Source of the DNA: an uncultured Bacteroidales bacterium
Lineage (GTDB): Bacteria; Bacteroidota; Bacteroidia; Bacteroidales; UBA932
Length of the DNA: 20,992 nucleotides
Direction: 5' to 3'
NCBI GenBank assembly: GCA_946415795.1
Contig: CAMKTW010000005.1
Location: 1-20,992, forward strand
Position numbers and translations under genes: made by a program. Within the stretch, counting starts at the first letter, position 1, and each line of letters starts with the position of its first letter. Below are positions 7,710-15,015 of this stretch, piece after piece. The notes under the pieces were generated by a model that ran no database searches, was not told the origin of the DNA, and worked only from the letters and a program-made list of their open reading frames with translations.

Positions 7710-10700
7710 TTATAAGGTTAACTTGAGGTTGAACGCGAAACGGCGGGTAGAGGGAGCCGAGGTGTAGTCGATACCCTGTACGTTAGTCTCACCGAATGTG
7801 TTGATGGTAGGATCGTAGTTGGAATACTTGGGAACGTTAGGTGCCCAGAACCAGAGGTTACGGCCGACTACGCCGATTTCTGCGCCCTGCAGACGGATTG
7901 CCTGCATCCATTTCTTGGGAAGCTGGTAGCTGAGGTTGACCTCGCGCAGACGGAGAACGGTTGCGTCGTAAACAGCGACCTCGTCAGCAGAGTTGATTGC
8001 GAACGACGACAGAGTACCACCGTCGGAGAACCACAGGTCAGACTCGCTGAGGGTAGTAGTGTTGGGGATAGGGTTGCCATTTGCATCCAGGTAAGGCTCA
8101 AGAGTGTTCTTGTCTCCGTAAACACCGGGGAGGATGCGTGCGCCAAGACGGTCTTCTGTATCCTTGGTGACACCACGACCAAGCAGGTCGGTCAGATAGG
8201 AGCTGTAAACGCAGCCACCCTTCTGGAAGTCAAACATAAAGCTGAAAGAGAGACCCTTGTAACGCAGGGTGTTGGTCATAGTGGTCTTGAAATCGGGATT
8301 CGGGTCACCGATTATGCCGACTTCGGTGTCGTTGATATACATACCGGAAGCGGGATCCACAAGCCAGTTGCCGTCTTTGTCACGGGCGATGCGCTCACCT
8401 TCGATAACACCGTAAGGCTGGCCCACCATCAGCACGGGACGGGGAGATGAGAAGTCACCACCGAGGTAAATCTTGTCCACGCCTTCTGCCAGAGAGAGAA
8501 CCTCGGAGCGGTTGCGGGTGAAGGTGGTGTAGATGCTCCAACTGAAGTCATTGGTCATAATGGGATAAAGGTCCAGACCAAGCTCGAAGCCGGCGTTGCG
8601 GATAGAGCCGAAGTTGGTAACATAATCGCTGTAACCGGTAGATGAAGGAGATGCTTTTGCACCTATCTGATTGTCGGATACACGGTTGTAATAAGTCCCG
8701 TCAAAAGCGATACGGCCGTCGAAGAACTTAAGTTCAAGACCGGTCTCAAACTCAGATGTGAACTCGGGCTTGAGGTTGGGGTCGTAGAGTCTGGTAGGGA
8801 GCTCCATCAGGGCCTGACCCATATAAGGGCTGCCGGTTACATAAGTACCGTTATTATAATAAGGAGAAGCGTCGTTACCGACCTTTGCCCAGCTGGCGCG
8901 AACCTTACCAAAACTCAGGACATCGCTCTGGATGCCGAGAGCCTCGGTGAATACAACGGAACCAGAGAACGCAGGATAGAAGAAACTGCGGTTTGCCTTG
9001 GGCAGGGTGGAAGAAACGTCGTTACGGCCGGAGATGTTCAAGAATGCCCAGTTGTCGTAGCTGAGCAGGATATCTGCGAACAAACCCCACTTGCGGCTCT
9101 TGGAATAACCCTCGCCGGCAGTCTGGGACTTGGTATTGCCAATGTCAAAGATGCCGGGGTTGATGATTTCCGGACCGTTTGCCGAGAACGAAGTGTAAAG
9201 ATCCTGGTTGTAGTTGTGACCCAGGGTTGCACGTACGTTAAACTTGCCAAAGTCCTTGTTTGCAGTGAGCAACAGGGTTGACTCGAGCACAGAGTTGTCG
9301 GAGTTGCCGTTTGATATATAACCCTTGCCGGCATAACCGCGGGAACCGAGGTTCACGATGGTCTTGCGGGAGAGGGCATAATCGTTGAAACCGATAGTGT
9401 AATCTGCACTCAACCAGTCTGTGAATGTGTATGTAGCGTTGAAGTTGGCAACTATACGTTTCTGAATGGAATTGATCTTATCGTTTTCCCACGCCCAGTA
9501 AGGGTTGTTTGCCTGGGAAGAGAGCTGGAACAACAGGTTGGAACCGTCCTGAGTCTTATAAGGGTAGTTCTGGATATCCCAGCTACGAGGCATAATGAAT
9601 GCGCGTGCGAGGGAGTTCATACCGCCGAGCTCGTTTTGGGACTGGTTGTTACCATAGATAGGGGACTGCTGGTCAGTGTATGTGAAAGCCAGGTTGCCGC
9701 CTATGCGGAGTTTCTTGCTGACCTGCTGCGAACCACCGATAGAGAATGCATAACGGTCAAATTCCGAACCGGGAATGTAACTGTCCTGAGAAGTGTAGGA
9801 ACCGGTTACGTTGAAATGCCCCTTCTCGTTGATGGACTGAACGTTCAACGAGTGATCCCAGATGATGCCGGTGCGGAACAGATCCTTGACATTGTTCGGA
9901 TATGCCTGATAAGGAATCATACCATTCTTGCCGGGATAGAGCTGCTCTGCAAGGTCGGGATACTCAGCCGCGATAGCGGAATACATGGGAATCTCCTTGA
10001 CTTTGTCAAAAGAGGCACCCCAAGAACCGTTGGCACCGCCGGGCTGGAAGTTGGAACCCTGGCCGTAGCTGTTCTGGTAAATAGGCAGGGACGCAATGGT
10101 TTCAAGTGCGAGGGAACCATTATAGGTAACGTGGGTAGATTTTGCACCCTTGATGTCTTTTGCACCAGATTTGGTGGTAATCAGCACGACGCCGTTTGCT
10201 GCACGGGAACCGTAAAGCGCTGCGGCTGCCGCACCCTTGAGGACGCTCATCGACTCGATGTCGTTGGGGTCGAGGGTAGCGATACCTGAACCGTATGCAC
10301 CGCCGATACCGCTTGCACGGCCACTGGCGCTGGTACCGTTGTTACTGTAGGGAACACCATCCACGACATAGAGCGGCTGGTTGTTGCCGAGGAATGAGGA
10401 GTTACCACGGATGGTCATACGGGTTGCACCGCCGGCGTCACCTGACGGAGCACTGATCTGAACGCCGGGAATCTTACCGTCCAGTGAACGGATAAGGTCG
10501 GGCTCGGCACGGTGGATAGCCTCGCCGGCGTCAACCTTGGTCACTGAGTAACCCAGGGAGCGCTCGGAACGCTGAATGCCGACTGCCGTAACAACGGACT
10601 CGTCCAGAAGCATCAGGTCTTCTTCCATTGTAACATCCATCTTGGTAGAAGTCACTTCAATTTTCTGGGGCTTCATACCATAAAACAAGAACGAGAGTGT

Positions 10701-10907
10701 CTGGCCGGGCTTTGCACTGATAGTGAAAGTACCGTCAGCTCCCGTGATGACTCCGATAGAGGTACCGTCAACAACAACCGAAGCACCGGCAACCGGCTCA
10801 CCGCTGCGGTCTTTCACCACACCGGATACTCTTTGAGCCTGTGCCGAAGCGATCAGAGTCGCTGCAGTCAGTACAATCGCAGTCAGAAAAAGTTTTACTT
10901 TTTTCAT
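7710..10907 (-). CDS. SusC/RagA-family TonB-dependent outer-membrane transporter (left arm)
   Basis: The 1065-residue protein has a signal peptide ending ASAQAQ (about 1-25) and a carboxypeptidase-regulatory-like domain (about 26-100, GVVKDRSGEPVAGASVVVDG). The TonB plug (about 107-250) contains IPGVQISAPSGDAGG, QPLYVVDGVPYSNN and AALYGSRAANGVVLITTKSG. The 22-strand-type barrel ends in an aromatic strand RRFAFNLKLTL. It imports a ligand presented by SusD, using TonB energy. It is the first gene of the left operon. Its ATG is 59 bp from the left switch repeat, with no separate consensus promoter between, so transcription must start in or beyond the repeat. It is only moderately similar to the right SusC, so these are alternative transporters rather than a recent duplication. 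Confidence 0.96.
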   Translation of the reverse strand: MKKVKLFLTAIVLTAATLIASAQAQRVSGVVKDRSGEPVAGASVVVDGTSIGVITGADGTFTISAKPGQTLSFLFYGMKPQKIEVTSTKMDVTMEEDLMLLDESVVTAVGIQRSERSLGYSVTKVDAGEAIHRAEPDLIRSLDGKIPGVQISAPSGDAGGATRMTIRGNSSFLGNNQPLYVVDGVPYSNNGTSASGRASGIGGAYGSGIATLDPNDIESMSVLKGAAAAALYGSRAANGVVLITTKSGAKDIKGAKSTHVTYNGSLALETIASLPIYQNSYGQGSNFQPGGANGSWGASFDKVKEIPMYSAIAAEYPDLAEQLYPGKNGMIPYQAYPNNVKDLFRTGIIWDHSLNVQSINEKGHFNVTGSYTSQDSYIPGSEFDRYAFSIGGSQQVSKKLRIGGNLAFTYTDQQSPIYGNNQSQNELGGMNSLARAFIMPRSWDIQNYPYKTQDGSNLLFQLSSQANNPYWAWENDKINSIQKRIVANFNATYTFTDWLSADYTIGFNDYALSRKTIVNLGSRGYAGKGYISNGNSDNSVLESTLLLTANKDFGKFNVRATLGHNYNQDLYTSFSANGPEIINPGIFDIGNTKSQTAGEGYSKSRKWGLFADILLSYDNWAFLNISGRNDVSSTLPKANRSFFYPAFSGSVVFTEALGIQSDVLSFGKVRASWAKVGNDASPYYNNGTYVTGSPYMGQALMELPTRLYDPNLKPEFTSEFETGLELKFFDGRIAFDGTYYNRVSDNQIGAKASPSSTGYSDYVTNFGSIRNAGFELGLDLYPIMTNDFSWSIYTTFTRNRSEVLSLAEGVDKIYLGGDFSSPRPVLMVGQPYGVIEGERIARDKDGNWLVDPASGMYINDTEVGIIGDPNPDFKTTMTNTLRYKGLSFSFMFDFQKGGCVYSSYLTDLLGRGVTKDTEDRLGARILPGVYGDKNTLEPYLDANGNPIPNTTTLSESDLWFSDGGTLSSFAINSADEVAVYDATVLRLREVNLSYQLPKKWMQAIRLQGAEIGVVGRNLWFWAPNVPKYSNYDPTINTFGETNVQGIDYTSAPSTRRFAFNLKLTL

Positions 10908-10941
10908 AAGCTGATACTTTTTTGGTAAACTATAATTGGTT
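10908..10941 (-). promoter_or_regulatory. susC leader conserved with the right arm
   Basis: The 34 bp before the left susC ATG read on the minus strand AACCAAT, then a segment like TATAGTTTA, then CCAAAAAAG and finally GCTT directly before the ATG. The right susC leader at 11828-11861 has the same blocks in the same order with small indels. The left leader has about 24 extra bp between this block and the switch repeat. This is most likely a shared 5' untranslated region. Confidence 0.6.
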
Positions 10942-10966
10942 GAATAGTAGTTTTACGTGTTAATTA

Positions 10967-10987
10967 AAACGAGCATTTTTTTGTAAC
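10967..10987 (+). repeat. left inverted repeat of the invertible segment (21 bp)
   Basis: This 21-bp sequence begins AAACGAGCA, has a run of seven T and ends GTAAC. It is the exact reverse complement of 11802-11822, and the match stops at both edges of each copy. A 21-bp perfect match 814 bp apart on both sides of a site-specific recombinase gene is far beyond chance. The flanks AAACGAGCAT loosely recall the site consensus I remember for B. fragilis Mpi (ARACGTWCGT), matching seven of ten positions. Confidence 0.9.
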
Positions 10988-11189
10988 GTATGGATATTTT
11001 TATGCAAAAAACACCGCGCAAGGTCGGCATTTTTTTTCATATATCCAAATTTGTAATCAAGTGACTGCTTGATTATAAGCAAGTCCCTGCCAACTTTTTT
11101 AAAAATCTGACACATTTTTTGGAAAGCAGCTTACACTTTGTAACCACAAATAGACACAGCGGTTAATTTTTAAAACCAAAATAATCTTT
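10988..11189. promoter_or_regulatory. 202-bp non-coding part of the invertible segment, presumed mobile promoter
   Basis: This AT-rich stretch lies between the recombinase stop and the left repeat and has no credible gene. It holds two clear dyads: TGGATAT (10991-10997) with ATATCCA (11041-11047), and TAATCAAG (11054-11061) with CTTGATTA (11068-11075). No perfect TAnnTTTG is found on either strand. The best candidate for the left susC reads TTTTTTG (minus strand, 11013-11007), 19 nt, then TA in TACAAAAA at the edge of the repeat; the TTTG half of the -7 box is missing. Another weak candidate is CAAATTTG over 11046-11053 on the minus strand. By position this is the only place a promoter could reach susC while moving with inversion. 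Confidence 0.5.
11054..11075. repeat. 8-bp dyad in the invertible segment
   Basis: TAATCAAG and CTTGATTA are perfect reverse complements separated by TGACTG. There is no T-tract on either side, so an operator is more likely than a terminator. It would travel with the segment and therefore act on whichever susC is in line. Confidence 0.5.
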
Positions 11190-11801
11190 TTAATCTTTTT
11201 GCCGATAGCAATCAGCTGATTTCAGATAATTTACAAGGGTGTTTCTGTGTATTCCATATATTTTTGCTATCTCTGAATACGGTGTCCCCATTGCCTTAAG
11301 AGTTGTTATTTGGGCTAAATCATTTAATACCACTGTTTTAGATTTGTAGCTGCCGACTGGGCGACCCAACTTTACCCCCGCCTCCTTCAGTTCTGCCAAT
11401 GCCTCTTTTGTGCGCTGTGAGATCAGATTCCTCTCTATCTCAGCCGCCAGAGCAAAGGCAAAGGCAATGATTTTTGAATTCAAATCGTTGTCAAGCTTGA
11501 AATTGTCTTTGATTGTGTAGATGCGCACACCGCGCTGGGCACAGTCGTTCAAAATGGACATAATCATCAGCATATTGCGGCCAAGCCGCGATATCTCCGT
11601 GCAAATGAGCAAATCATCGCGCTTCAGGCTTCTGATTATCCTTCCGAGTTTTCTGTGTTCCGGCACAATCGTACCCGATACCGATTCGTTTACCCACCGG
11701 TCAATTCTTACAGATTGATTACTTGCCCAGTTCTGTATTTCGTATTTCTGGCTGGAGTACGATTGTTCCGCCGTACTCACGCGGATATAAGCCCAATTCA
11801 T
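11190..11801 (-). CDS. Mpi-family serine site-specific DNA invertase
   Basis: The 203-residue protein is a small serine recombinase. The N-terminal catalytic domain starts MNWAYIRVSTAEQ, with nucleophile Ser9, and carries LICTEISRLGRNMLMIMSIL and later AAEIERNLISQRTKEAL, the long E-helix. The stretch GVKLGRPVGSYKSK leads to a C-terminal helix-turn-helix (about 168-195, MGTPYSEIAKIYGIHRNTLV). The style of the N-terminus and of the helix ending IERNLISQRTKEAL fits the B. fragilis master invertase Mpi group, which inverts promoters. Its ATG (11801-11799) directly touches the right 21-bp repeat, and the gene lies wholly between the two repeats, so it would invert together with its target. It is unlike its neighbours in base use, being more AT-rich with many rarer codons, as expected of a mobile element. 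Confidence 0.93.
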   Translation of the reverse strand: MNWAYIRVSTAEQSYSSQKYEIQNWASNQSVRIDRWVNESVSGTIVPEHRKLGRIIRSLKRDDLLICTEISRLGRNMLMIMSILNDCAQRGVRIYTIKDNFKLDNDLNSKIIAFAFALAAEIERNLISQRTKEALAELKEAGVKLGRPVGSYKSKTVVLNDLAQITTLKAMGTPYSEIAKIYGIHRNTLVNYLKSADCYRQKD

Positions 11802-11822
11802 GTTACAAAAAAATGCTCGTTT
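11802..11822 (-). repeat. right inverted repeat of the invertible segment (21 bp)
   Basis: This is the exact reverse complement of 10967-10987; on the plus strand it begins GTTAC and ends GCTCGTTT. It abuts the recombinase start codon on its left and lies 39 bp before the right susC ATG. With the left copy it delimits an 856-bp segment. Confidence 0.9.
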
Positions 11823-11827
11823 AAAAT

Positions 11828-11861
11828 AACCAATCTATTGTTTAACCAAAAAAAGATGCTT
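11828..11861 (+). promoter_or_regulatory. susC leader conserved with the left arm
   Basis: Between the right repeat and the susC ATG the sequence reads AACCAAT, a TATTGTTTA block, CCAAAAAAAG and GCTT, the same order as in the left leader (10908-10941, minus strand). No -7 element lies between the repeat and this block. Upstream of the repeat on this side is only the 5' end of the recombinase gene, so in the present orientation no promoter for this operon is visible. Confidence 0.6.
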
Positions 11862-14800
11862 ATGAAAAAAGCAAAACTGTTCTTCTGCTTTCTGTTCGTA
11901 CTTGCAAGCGTGATGTCCTATGCACAGACTATCACAATTAAAGGTACTGTAACAGATGCTTCGAACGGGGAGACGATTCCCGCTGCTTCCATCGTACTGA
12001 AGGGCACGACCACCGGTGTCGCAACAAACGACCTTGGCCGATATACCATCTCAGCACCCCGCAGCGCGACTCTGATTGTCTCTTCGATTGGCTACAAGGC
12101 TGTTGAGGTTCCCGTTGACGGTCGCAACCAGATTGACATCGCCTTGAAGCCCGATGCTGAATTTTTGGATGACGTAGTTGTCGTGGCCTATGGTACCCAG
12201 AGTGCCAAGACCGTGACCGCTGCCGTTTCTTCCGTTAGATCCGAGGCCCTCAAGGATGCCCCCAACGTAAACTTTGACGCAATGCTTCAAGGCCAGGCAT
12301 CCGGTGTGCAGGTATCCTCCCCGAGCGGTGGTGCCGGCTCCCAGGCCAAGGTCCTCATCCGTGGTGTCAGCTCCATCAGCGCAGGCACCGACCCGTTGTA
12401 TATCGTGGACGGTGTGCCCATCTCTTCCGGTGTTGTACAGAACACCTACACTGAGGCAAACGCCCTCGCCGACATCAACCCCGCCGACATCGCATCCATC
12501 GACATTCTCAAGGATGCTGCGGCTACCGCCCTCTATGGTTCACGCGCTGCCAGCGGTGTCATAATCATCACCACCAAGCAGGGCCGCAAGGGCGACACCA
12601 AGGTTACCTATGACATGAACATCGGTTTCACCGAGCCCACCAAGACTTTCGACGTGATGAACGCCGAGCAGTATGTGGCCTACAAGAACCAGGCTATGAT
12701 GAACGCCTACGGCACCGACGAGCGCATCATCAGCGGTACAGGCAACGAATGGGGCAACAAATCCTTCAACCTCATGAAGGACAGCAAAGGCAACATCATA
12801 GACACCGACTGGAACAAGCTCATCTTCAAGAAAGGCCTCGTCCAGAACCACACCGTGGCTATCAGCGGCGGCAGCGACAAGACCCAGTACTATGCATCTG
12901 CAAACTACTCCGACAACAACGGTATTATACAGGGCGACCAGTATCGCCGATATGGTATCAAGGCAAATGTCAGCACCCAGGTAAACAAGTGGCTGAAGGT
13001 CGGCTTGAACGCTGCTTATACCAACGGTTACACCCAGGCGGCCGATGCTTCCCGTAACGACGGCGTCTTCGCCGCAGCAGGTCTGCCCCGCCAGGCTCTG
13101 ATCATGCCCTCCATCCTCCCCGCTTACAACGAGGACGGCTCCTATTATACTATGAACAACGGCCAGTACATCGGCGTCGGCGGTATCAATATCGCCAGCC
13201 TCGGCTACCCCAATGCCATGGCCCAGCTGGAGAGCTACAACAAGGTATGGACAACCCGTCTGATTGCCAGCGGTTTCGTGGAGCTCACCCCCATCAAGGA
13301 CCTGACTCTCAAGAGCCAGTTCGGCACCGACTATATGACTGAGGAAGAGGAGACCTACTGGAACCAGAATTACGGTCAGGGCGTCAACTACAACGGTTAC
13401 GCTTTCAAGACCTTCAACAATATGCTCAACTGGACCTGGACCAACACCGCCGATTACAACCTGATTTTTGGCAGGAACACCTTCAACTTCCTGGCCGGTA
13501 TGGAGGCCAATGAGCGTTCTTACGGTTATGACTGGGCGAAGGGCGATGACATCCTCAACCCCGCATACACCGGTTTCCGTGCAGGATACTCTAATTATGA
13601 GGCAGGCGGATCGCTTGGCTCCCGCGCTATGATATCCTACTTCGGCCGTATCAACTACGACTACGATGCACGCTACATGGTATCCCTCAACTTCCGTCGT
13701 GACGGTCTCTCCGCCCTTGGTTCCAACCACAAGTGGGGCAACTTCTGGGGTGCATCAGCAGCCTGGCGTGTTTCTGAAGAGGACTTCTTCGCCCCCTTGC
13801 GCAGCGTGATCGACGAGTTCAAGATCAACGCCAGCTACGGTATCGTAGGTAACTCAGAAATAGGCTACTACAATGCTCAGACCTACTACGGTGACGCCGT
13901 TTACGGTGGTCTTGCAGCCCTTGGCCTGAGCAATATCGGTGACTCCAACCTCGCGTGGGAGAACTCCACCAAATACGACGCCGGCTTCAGCGCACGCCTG
14001 TTCGGCCGTCTCGACATCGACTTTGACTGGTACTACACCAAGACCAACAATCTGGTAATGGCAGTGCCTCAGGGTCCCTCTACCGGTATCGGCTCGCTGG
14101 TGACCAATGCAGGCGCCCTCCAGAACAAGGGTATCGAGGTAACCCTCGGTGCAGACATCATCAAGAACCGTAACTTCAGCTGGTACTCCAGTTTCAACAT
14201 CACCACCGCCTTCAATAAGGTTCTCTCCCTCGCAGAGGGTGTGGATGCAGTCTACGGTGGCGACGATGACGATCCTGAAAGCATCACGGTCCCCGGCTAC
14301 TCTGCAGGTCAGATTTATGCATACCCTACAGGCGGTATCGATCCCGAGACCGGTTCCCGTATATTCTACGGTTCCAACGGCGAGTGGACTATCTACGACC
14401 GTGCAAGCGGCAGATGGCTTCTCAAGGACGGCACAGTATTCCAGGGCGAACTCGCCCCTGTACGCTGCGGCAACACACTGCCCACATGGTTTGGCGGCTG
14501 GAACAACACTCTCCGCTGGAAAGGCTTCGATTTCAATATGTTCTGGCAGTTCTCCGGCGGCAACTGGATCATGAACGCCATGACTGCATCGGGCTCCGAT
14601 AACCGTTGGTGGAACAACTTTGCAGAAGTTGCCGAGAAGAGCTGGAAACAGCCAGGCGACAATGCCAAATATGCAAAGCCGATGTACGGCGACAACGTTT
14701 CCAACGGTTCTGCATACAACATCACTGATTGGATTGAGCGTGGCGACTACCTCCGTCTGAAGACCATCAGCCTTGGTTACACCTATAGCACCGGAGCAAA

Positions 14801-14996
14801 GAAGGCCCTCCTCGGCTTCACTTCCGTCCGCGCTTATGCACAGGTCCAGAACGCATGGGTACTCACCGCATTCACCGGTCTCGATCCTGAAATCACCTCT
14901 TCTTACTCTACACAGCCCGTGCTTGCAGGTGGTTACTACAAGAACACCCTGCCTCAGGCAAGGACCTACACCCTTGGCCTCCAGGTTACTTTCTAA
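11862..14996 (+). CDS. SusC/RagA-family TonB-dependent outer-membrane transporter (right arm)
   Basis: The 1044-residue protein has a signal peptide (MKKAKLFFCFLFVLASVMSYAQ), a carboxypeptidase-regulatory-like domain (about 24-98) and a TonB-box-like stretch DDVVVVAYGTQ (103-113). The plug (about 113-241) contains QASGVQVSSPSGGAGSQAKV, LYIVDGVPISSG and ALYGSRAASGVIIITTKQG. The barrel ends ARTYTLGLQVTF. The open frame extends upstream to 11655, but that would read antisense through the recombinase and across the repeat; the signal peptide fixes the start at 11862, or at ATG 11856 two codons earlier. The left SusC starts with the same MKKxKLF. Codon use is strongly biased to C-ending codons, suggesting high expression. 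It shares the left transporter's layout but differs through most of the barrel. Confidence 0.95.
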   Translation: MKKAKLFFCFLFVLASVMSYAQTITIKGTVTDASNGETIPAASIVLKGTTTGVATNDLGRYTISAPRSATLIVSSIGYKAVEVPVDGRNQIDIALKPDAEFLDDVVVVAYGTQSAKTVTAAVSSVRSEALKDAPNVNFDAMLQGQASGVQVSSPSGGAGSQAKVLIRGVSSISAGTDPLYIVDGVPISSGVVQNTYTEANALADINPADIASIDILKDAAATALYGSRAASGVIIITTKQGRKGDTKVTYDMNIGFTEPTKTFDVMNAEQYVAYKNQAMMNAYGTDERIISGTGNEWGNKSFNLMKDSKGNIIDTDWNKLIFKKGLVQNHTVAISGGSDKTQYYASANYSDNNGIIQGDQYRRYGIKANVSTQVNKWLKVGLNAAYTNGYTQAADASRNDGVFAAAGLPRQALIMPSILPAYNEDGSYYTMNNGQYIGVGGINIASLGYPNAMAQLESYNKVWTTRLIASGFVELTPIKDLTLKSQFGTDYMTEEEETYWNQNYGQGVNYNGYAFKTFNNMLNWTWTNTADYNLIFGRNTFNFLAGMEANERSYGYDWAKGDDILNPAYTGFRAGYSNYEAGGSLGSRAMISYFGRINYDYDARYMVSLNFRRDGLSALGSNHKWGNFWGASAAWRVSEEDFFAPLRSVIDEFKINASYGIVGNSEIGYYNAQTYYGDAVYGGLAALGLSNIGDSNLAWENSTKYDAGFSARLFGRLDIDFDWYYTKTNNLVMAVPQGPSTGIGSLVTNAGALQNKGIEVTLGADIIKNRNFSWYSSFNITTAFNKVLSLAEGVDAVYGGDDDDPESITVPGYSAGQIYAYPTGGIDPETGSRIFYGSNGEWTIYDRASGRWLLKDGTVFQGELAPVRCGNTLPTWFGGWNNTLRWKGFDFNMFWQFSGGNWIMNAMTASGSDNRWWNNFAEVAEKSWKQPGDNAKYAKPMYGDNVSNGSAYNITDWIERGDYLRLKTISLGYTYSTGAKKALLGFTSVRAYAQVQNAWVLTAFTGLDPEITSSYSTQPVLAGGYYKNTLPQARTYTLGLQVTF

Positions 14997-15015
14997 CTTT
15001 TAAACGACAGACATT

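Noticed and set aside
10960..11040. 26-codon frame reading through the left repeat on the minus strand (start MKKNADLARC)
   Set aside because: Too short to support, no ribosome-binding context, and it ends in the susC leader. It could be a leader peptide, but nothing in the sequence shows that.
11068..11090. E. coli-like TATAAT box with TTGGCA upstream on the minus strand
   Set aside because: The spacing is about 10 nt rather than 17, and Bacteroidetes housekeeping promoters do not use this form.
11020..11120. Repeated GCATTTTTT-like runs in the invertible segment as further recombination sites
   Set aside because: Only the T-run and a few bases are shared; the specific AAACGAGC and GTAAC ends are missing.
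11655..11861. 69-residue N-terminal extension of the right SusC
   Set aside because: It would read antisense through the recombinase gene and across the recombination site; the signal peptide begins at 11862 (or 11856).
12540..13730. 396-residue reading frame opposite the right susC
   Set aside because: It lies fully within susC; strong C-ending codon bias in susC leaves few stops on the other strand. The protein is low-complexity, rich in Val and Gly, with no family features.
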